Source: CAYQVO01 sp964421085 (GTDB taxonomy: Bacteria; Bdellovibrionota_C; UBA2361; CAYQVO01). Taken from it: a stretch of 55,422 bases of DNA. This document shows, piece after piece, positions 51,689-55,422 of the stretch. The notes beneath the pieces were generated by a model, which searched no databases, was not told where the DNA came from, and saw only the letters and a program-made list of their open reading frames with translations. The position numbers were made by a program, and so were the translations under genes. The stretch covers positions 1 through 55,422 of the forward strand of contig CAYQVO010000022.1 of the NCBI GenBank assembly GCA_964421085.1, read 5' to 3'. Position 1 is the first letter of the stretch. Each line of letters begins with the position of its first letter.

Positions 51689-53407
51689 CTAAAAGGCGGC
51701 ATCGCGAACATGATAGTGCGTGTGCAGGAGGTGATGGCTCTTCTCGCTCAAAGGCCTGCCGAGAAATTCTTCGTAAAGCTTCTGAACCGATTCGTTCCGG
51801 TGACTGACACGGATTCCCGATTCTCTGTCGATTTTGTAAAGCGCCTGCATACGGGACTTGATCTGAACGAGGTCCGTTTTCCACGGCTGGCCGCCGCCTG
51901 AAATGCACCCCCCGGGACAGGTCATTACTTCGATGAAGTGAAGATCGTCCCGGCCGTTTTTTATCTGTTCGAGAAGCTTTCTCGCGTTTCCGACTCCGTT
52001 AGCCACTGCCACCCCCACGGTAAGACCATCGACTTCGACTTTGGCTTCCTTGATGCCCTCGAGTCCTCTCACCGGGTTCACGGTGAGATCTCCAAGCTCT
52101 TTGCCCGTGATAAGATAGTGCGCCGTGCGGAGAGCTGCTTCCATGACACCGCCTGTAGCGCCGAAAAGCTTGCCCGCGGAAGACCGCTCCCCGAAAGGAT
52201 TATCCGCGGCATCAGGTTCCAGCGCCGTGAGATCGATCCCGCGCATGCGAATAAGGCGCGCAAGCTCACGGGTTGTAAGCACTGCGTCCACGTCCGGCAG
52301 CCCGCCTCTTCCCATCTCAGGCCTCCCCGCCTCGAACTTCTTTGCGATGCACGGCATTATGCTGACAGAGAAGACATTTCTCGGATCAATTCCCTCTTTT
52401 TCAGCGAAATAAGTCTTGATCACGGCCCCAAGCATCTGCTGAGGACTCTTGCATGTCGAAAGATTCCCGATGAAATCCGGATAGAACTGCTCCACGAATT
52501 TAATCCATCCAGGAGAGCAGCTCGTCATCATCGGAAGCGTCCCGCCGTTCTTAATCCGGTCGACAAGCTCGGACGCTTCTTCCATGATTGTAAGGTCCGC
52601 CGAAAAGCCCGTATCAAAGACTTTACTGAATCCGAGACGTTTCAGAGCCGCTGTCATGACTCCCGCGGAATCCGTTCCCGCTTTCACGCCGAACTCCTCT
52701 CCAAGCGTGACAGAGACCGCGGGCGCATGCTGAACCACCACATACTTCATCGGATCGTTCAGGGCATCAGTCACTTCCTTCAGGTAGCTCTGTTCACGCA
52801 GGGCTCCTGTCGGACAGACATTGACGCACTGTCCGCAGAAAATGCAGCTCGAAATGTTGATGCCGGCGTCGAATGCCGTTCCGACTATCGCCCTGCTTCC
52901 CCGGTGGAGAAAATCGATGCAGCCCACCGTCTGAATCTCTTCGCACACCCGTACGCACTTTCCACAAAGGATGCATTTCTCGGGGTCGCGCACGATTGAA
53001 GGACTCGAGACGTCGAGATTATGCCTGCTTCTCGATCCGTGAAATCTCCTCTCTCTGACTCCAAGCTCCTCGGCAAGATGCTGAAGATGGCAGTTCCCGT
53101 TCCGGACACAGTAAAGACAGTCATCCGGATGGTTGGCGAGCAGAAGCTCCACAATGGTCTTCCTGGCCCTGATTGCTCTTGGTGAATGGGTCTTCACTTT
53201 CATGCCGGGAACGACAGGATAGGCGCAGCTTGGAACAAGACCGCGCTGGCCTTCCACCTCGACTACGCACATTCTGCACGCGCCGGTAGGTATGAGTCCC
53301 TTGAGATGACACAGTGTCGGCACGCTCTCCCCGGCGCGCTGCAGAGCAGACAGAAGAGTCTCTCCTTCTTCAGCTTCCACTACGCGATCATTAACTTCAA
53401 TTTTCAT
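51689..53407 (-). CDS. hydA: NAD(P)-linked [FeFe]-hydrogenase catalytic subunit
   Basis: A 572-residue catalytic subunit of a HydABC/Hnd-type hydrogenase. N-terminal [2Fe-2S] site C33/C44/C47/C61, the His-ligated cluster H93-PDD-C97-LY-C100-x5-C106, and two [4Fe-4S] sites (C145-C155 and C188-C198). The H-cluster loops are L1 MTSC297SPGW, L2 SIMPC353IAKKFEA and L3 EVMTC497PGGC501ISGGG. In L1 a Ser replaces the second Cys of the classical TSCCP. The C-terminus ends with the small-subunit-like LYEEFLGRPLSEKSHHLLH. It should couple H2 to ferredoxin and NAD in the cytoplasm with HydB and a HydC lost from this window. A 14-base space follows hydB. Confidence 0.96.
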   Translation of the reverse strand: MKIEVNDRVVEAEEGETLLSALQRAGESVPTLCHLKGLIPTGACRMCVVEVEGQRGLVPSCAYPVVPGMKVKTHSPRAIRARKTIVELLLANHPDDCLYCVRNGNCHLQHLAEELGVRERRFHGSRSRHNLDVSSPSIVRDPEKCILCGKCVRVCEEIQTVGCIDFLHRGSRAIVGTAFDAGINISSCIFCGQCVNVCPTGALREQSYLKEVTDALNDPMKYVVVQHAPAVSVTLGEEFGVKAGTDSAGVMTAALKRLGFSKVFDTGFSADLTIMEEASELVDRIKNGGTLPMMTSCSPGWIKFVEQFYPDFIGNLSTCKSPQQMLGAVIKTYFAEKEGIDPRNVFSVSIMPCIAKKFEAGRPEMGRGGLPDVDAVLTTRELARLIRMRGIDLTALEPDAADNPFGERSSAGKLFGATGGVMEAALRTAHYLITGKELGDLTVNPVRGLEGIKEAKVEVDGLTVGVAVANGVGNARKLLEQIKNGRDDLHFIEVMTCPGGCISGGGQPWKTDLVQIKSRMQALYKIDRESGIRVSHRNESVQKLYEEFLGRPLSEKSHHLLHTHYHVRDAAF

Positions 53408-53421
53408 CGTCTTCTCTTCCT

Positions 53422-55170
53422 CTAATGTCTCACTATGGCTTTAAAGCGGCAGGACTCCATGCACACCCCGCAGCTTATGCACTTCTCATCGATGATGTAA
53501 TGCGGACTCTTTGCAGCGCCCATGATCGCGTTCGACGGGCACTTCCGTCGGCACAATCCGCAGCCTGTGCAGATATCTTCGATAATCGAATAACGAAGGA
53601 GTTCAGTGCAGACTCCGGCAGGACATTTCCGCTCGAACACATGAGCTTCGTACTCATCCCTGAAGAAGCGAAGAGTGCTCAGGACGGGATTGGGAGCTGT
53701 CTGGCCGAGACCGCACAGACTTGTATCGCGTATGGCTTCCGCGAGCCGGTTGAGATACATGACACCGTGGAACCGTTCGAGAGCCGCGTGCTCTTCTTTC
53801 CTTCCCCGGCCCGCTGTGATTCTTTCGAGAGTGTCGAGCATTCTGCGGGTTCCTTCACGGCACGGAATGCACTTGCCGCAGCTTTCTCGCTGAATGAAAT
53901 CCATGAAGAACTTCGCCACATCGACCATGCACGTGTCTTCATCCATGACCACAAGGCCCCCGGAGCCCATCATGGCGCCCACTGTTTTCAGCGATTCGTA
54001 GTCTACATCGATATCAAGGTGCTCCTCAGGAATACAGCCGCCGGAAGGACCGCCGATTTGAACCGCTTTGTACTTTTTGCCGTCTGGAATCCCGCCTCCG
54101 ATATCGAACACGACCTGACGGAGTGTCGTTCCCATTGCGACTTCGACAAGTCCGGTTCTCTCCACTTTTCCGGACAGAGCAAAAACCTTCGTCCCTTTGC
54201 TGCTTTTCGTCCCGACGGCTGCGAAAGCTTCGGCTCCGTTGAGCACGATTCCGGGAACGTTCGCAAGGCTTTCGACATTATTGATTACAGTGGGTTTCCC
54301 GTGAACTCCGCTTATTGCGGGGAATGGAGGCCGCGGCCTGGGCATCCCGCGCCTGCCTTCAATGCTGTTGATGAGAGCTGTCTCTTCACCGCAGACGAAG
54401 GCGCCGGCGCCCTTCTTGATTGCAATCTCGACACTGACCCCGCTGTCGAGGATGTTCTGCCCGAGGAGCCTGCAGGCCCTGGCCTGCTCGATTGCCTCCT
54501 TGAGCCTTTCAATTGCCAGGGGATACTCCGCTCTGATGTAAACATACGCTTTTGAAGCCCCTATCGCATACGCAGCGAGAACCATACCTTCCAGAAGACG
54601 ATGCGGATTGCCTTCGATAACGGCACGGTCCATAAAGGCGCCGGGGTCGCCCTCGTCAGCGTGGCAGATCAGATATTTCTGNNNNNNNNNNNNNNNNNNN
54701 NNNNNNNNNNNNNNNNNNNNNNNNNNNNNNNNNNNNNNNNNNNNNNNNNNNNNNNNNNNNNNNNNNNCCGGCGTGCGGCTCTTCAAAGCCGCGGCAAGGG
54801 CTCTGCATCCGCCGTGTGCAAGGTACTCATCTATCGAAGACGGATTGATTACACCGCAGTTTGCAAGCACCCACCTTGTCTGCATCTTGAAAAATGGAGT
54901 GTCCTGAATCTTTGCCACGTTGTTCCAGGGACTCACCCCTTCGGGCAGACTGCCGTTCACGAACTGTCCAAAAATCAGATCGGATGGCGGGGTCTGCGAG
55001 AGAACTCCGTCCAGAAGCGGCGCCACACCACCCGGCGTCACCGAATGGAATGAAATGCGCGGCCTTCCGGGAATCTGGACATCGACAAGAGGTTCGAGAG
55101 AACAAAGCCCGATACACCCGACTTCGACGACATCGGCGTCGATCCGAGCACGTCCACGCTCGGACCCTGG
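53422..55170 (-). CDS. hydB: Hydrogenase NuoF-like flavoprotein subunit (5' end lost)
   Basis: NADH- and FMN-binding subunit of the hydrogenase. The open frame extends upstream of the GTG at 55041 and matches the family there: DADVVEVGCIGLCSLEPLVD is the N-terminal [2Fe-2S] thioredoxin-like domain, so that GTG is not the true start. Homology ends near 55150 where the DNA changes character. An 86-N gap removes the NADH loop, and its length fits the roughly 29 residues expected. Further on are FMN motifs (HADEGDPGAF, FVCGEETALINSIEG), the N3-type site SCGKCIPCREGTRRM, and two C-terminal ferredoxin sites (CTGCGLCRRKC and CISCGVCMESC). The extra ferredoxin domain is typical of HydB rather than NuoF. 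Confidence 0.93.
   Translation of the reverse strand, partial: PGSERGRARIDADVVEVGCIGLCSLEPLVDVQIPGRPRISFHSVTPGGVAPLLDGVLSQTPPSDLIFGQFVNGSLPEGVSPWNNVAKIQDTPFFKMQTRWVLANCGVINPSSIDEYLAHGGCRALAAALKSRTPXXXXXXXXXXXXXXXXXXXXXXXXXXXXXQKYLICHADEGDPGAFMDRAVIEGNPHRLLEGMVLAAYAIGASKAYVYIRAEYPLAIERLKEAIEQARACRLLGQNILDSGVSVEIAIKKGAGAFVCGEETALINSIEGRRGMPRPRPPFPAISGVHGKPTVINNVESLANVPGIVLNGAEAFAAVGTKSSKGTKVFALSGKVERTGLVEVAMGTTLRQVVFDIGGGIPDGKKYKAVQIGGPSGGCIPEEHLDIDVDYESLKTVGAMMGSGGLVVMDEDTCMVDVAKFFMDFIQRESCGKCIPCREGTRRMLDTLERITAGRGRKEEHAALERFHGVMYLNRLAEAIRDTSLCGLGQTAPNPVLSTLRFFRDEYEAHVFERKCPAGVCTELLRYSIIEDICTGCGLCRRKCPSNAIMGAAKSPHYIIDEKCISCGVCMESCRFKAIVRH
54682..54767. other. Scaffold gap (86 N) inside hydB
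   Basis: The length agrees with the missing conserved NADH-binding segment, so this gap seems to be correctly sized. Confidence 0.95.
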
Positions 55171-55278
55171 CTAGAGTGCGACACTCAACGCGAGTGCATC
55201 AAGGACAATCCCCAGGCCAACGAGTTGGTCAAGGGCTACTATCGTCCGCCCTTTGAGGTGCCCGAGATCATGGCCTGA
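55144..55278 (+). CDS. 3' fragment of an unrelated gene at the join
   Basis: A plus-strand frame reads GVDPSTSTLGPWLECDTQRE, then CIKDNPQANELVKGYYRPPF and EVPEIMA and stops at 55278. It is well-formed protein with more GAG/GCC/CCC codons than its neighbours. It faces into hydB. Its upstream part would overlap the hydB N-terminal domain, which has clear homology, so the two sequences probably come from different places. Family not recognised. Confidence 0.35.
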   Translation, partial: PSTSTLGPWLECDTQRECIKDNPQANELVKGYYRPPFEVPEIMA

Positions 55279-55422
55279 TCATGCACACTGTAGGGTGGGA
55301 CCAGACCGCGCAGCGGGCGCCGGCCCACCGCATTGTGGATAGTAGATGGTGGATAGTCGATCGTGGATAGCTCTCTTCTTCCGCCTTCCGCCTTCCGCCT
55401 TCAAAACGGTGGGCCGGCGCCC
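55279..55422. repeat. Repeat-rich non-coding end with inverted repeat
   Basis: Contains the 16-base inverted repeat GGGCGCCGGCCCACCG (55315-55330) and its exact complement (55407-55422), four GTGGATAG-type direct repeats (about 55334-55370) and three tandem CTTCCGC units (55379-55401). Such GC-rich interspersed repeats often end contigs. No gene is present. Confidence 0.7.

Noticed and set aside
51938..52999. Plus-strand frame of 353 codons opposite hydA
   Set aside because: It is antisense to a gene with complete cluster motifs, and its composition is His/Arg/Ser-rich as expected for a shadow.
53425..54555. Plus-strand frame of 376 codons opposite hydB
   Set aside because: The same reason: hydB motifs are complete on the minus strand.
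1..55422. CRISPR arrays, tRNA or rRNA genes
   Set aside because: I saw no regularly spaced repeats and no cloverleaf or rRNA-like sequence in the intergenic regions that I read.

Overview
The window is a scaffold fragment of about 55% GC with four runs of N (100, 10, 10 and 86 bases). It comes from an uncultivated, apparently anaerobic bacterium with two membranes. The two membranes are suggested by an alpha-2-macroglobulin/PbpC pair and several lipoproteins. Anaerobic, hydrogen-linked metabolism is suggested by a trimeric-type NAD-linked [FeFe] hydrogenase with its maturases, a hybrid-cluster protein, and ResB/CcsA (system II) cytochrome c maturation. Glycyl-tRNA synthetase is a fused alpha-beta chain. 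I cannot name the phylum from sequence alone.

Layout. 1-1945: three tandem paralogous genes on the minus strand (one cut by the window edge) whose C-terminal segments vary in a way that suggests a diversity-generating retroelement target. 2483-3168: a Phd/VapC toxin-antitoxin pair behind a 31-bp palindromic operator. 3169-3838: a scaffold gap, a repeat and a coaX remnant. 3855-7574: a solute-binding protein, two unknown genes and degraded DNA with a transposase-like tail. 7575-15643: alpha-2-macroglobulin and penicillin-binding protein 1C. 15668-24101: a lysozyme-like protein, carB, an inositol-monophosphatase operon broken by a gap, a nuclease-like lipoprotein, a deaminase, a 44-bp perfect palindrome and an AI-2E-type exporter.

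24311-29779 is a tightly overlapping operon: histidine kinase, response regulator, lipoprotein, ResB, CcsA and Nudix hydrolase. Four of its five gene junctions are 4-base ATGA/GTGA overlaps. 30049-36202 holds small membrane proteins, a carbohydrate-binding/glycosyltransferase-like chimera, a STAS protein, a phosphodiesterase, two divergent secreted proteins sharing a new-looking four-cysteine motif, and typA. 36345-44481 holds hcp, an orphan sensor kinase, a DUF4410-like lipoprotein, glyQS and an EF-hand-type protein.

44694-55170 holds a GT-C membrane enzyme converging on the hydrogenase operon. This operon runs on the minus strand in the order hydB, hydA, a hydrogenase-like sensor kinase, a receiver protein, a receiver-kinase hybrid, hydG, hydE. 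The regulators sit between the structural and maturation genes, so hydrogen or redox sensing, hydrogenase synthesis and H-cluster assembly look co-transcribed. Beyond about 55,150 the sequence no longer continues hydB and looks foreign or mis-joined.
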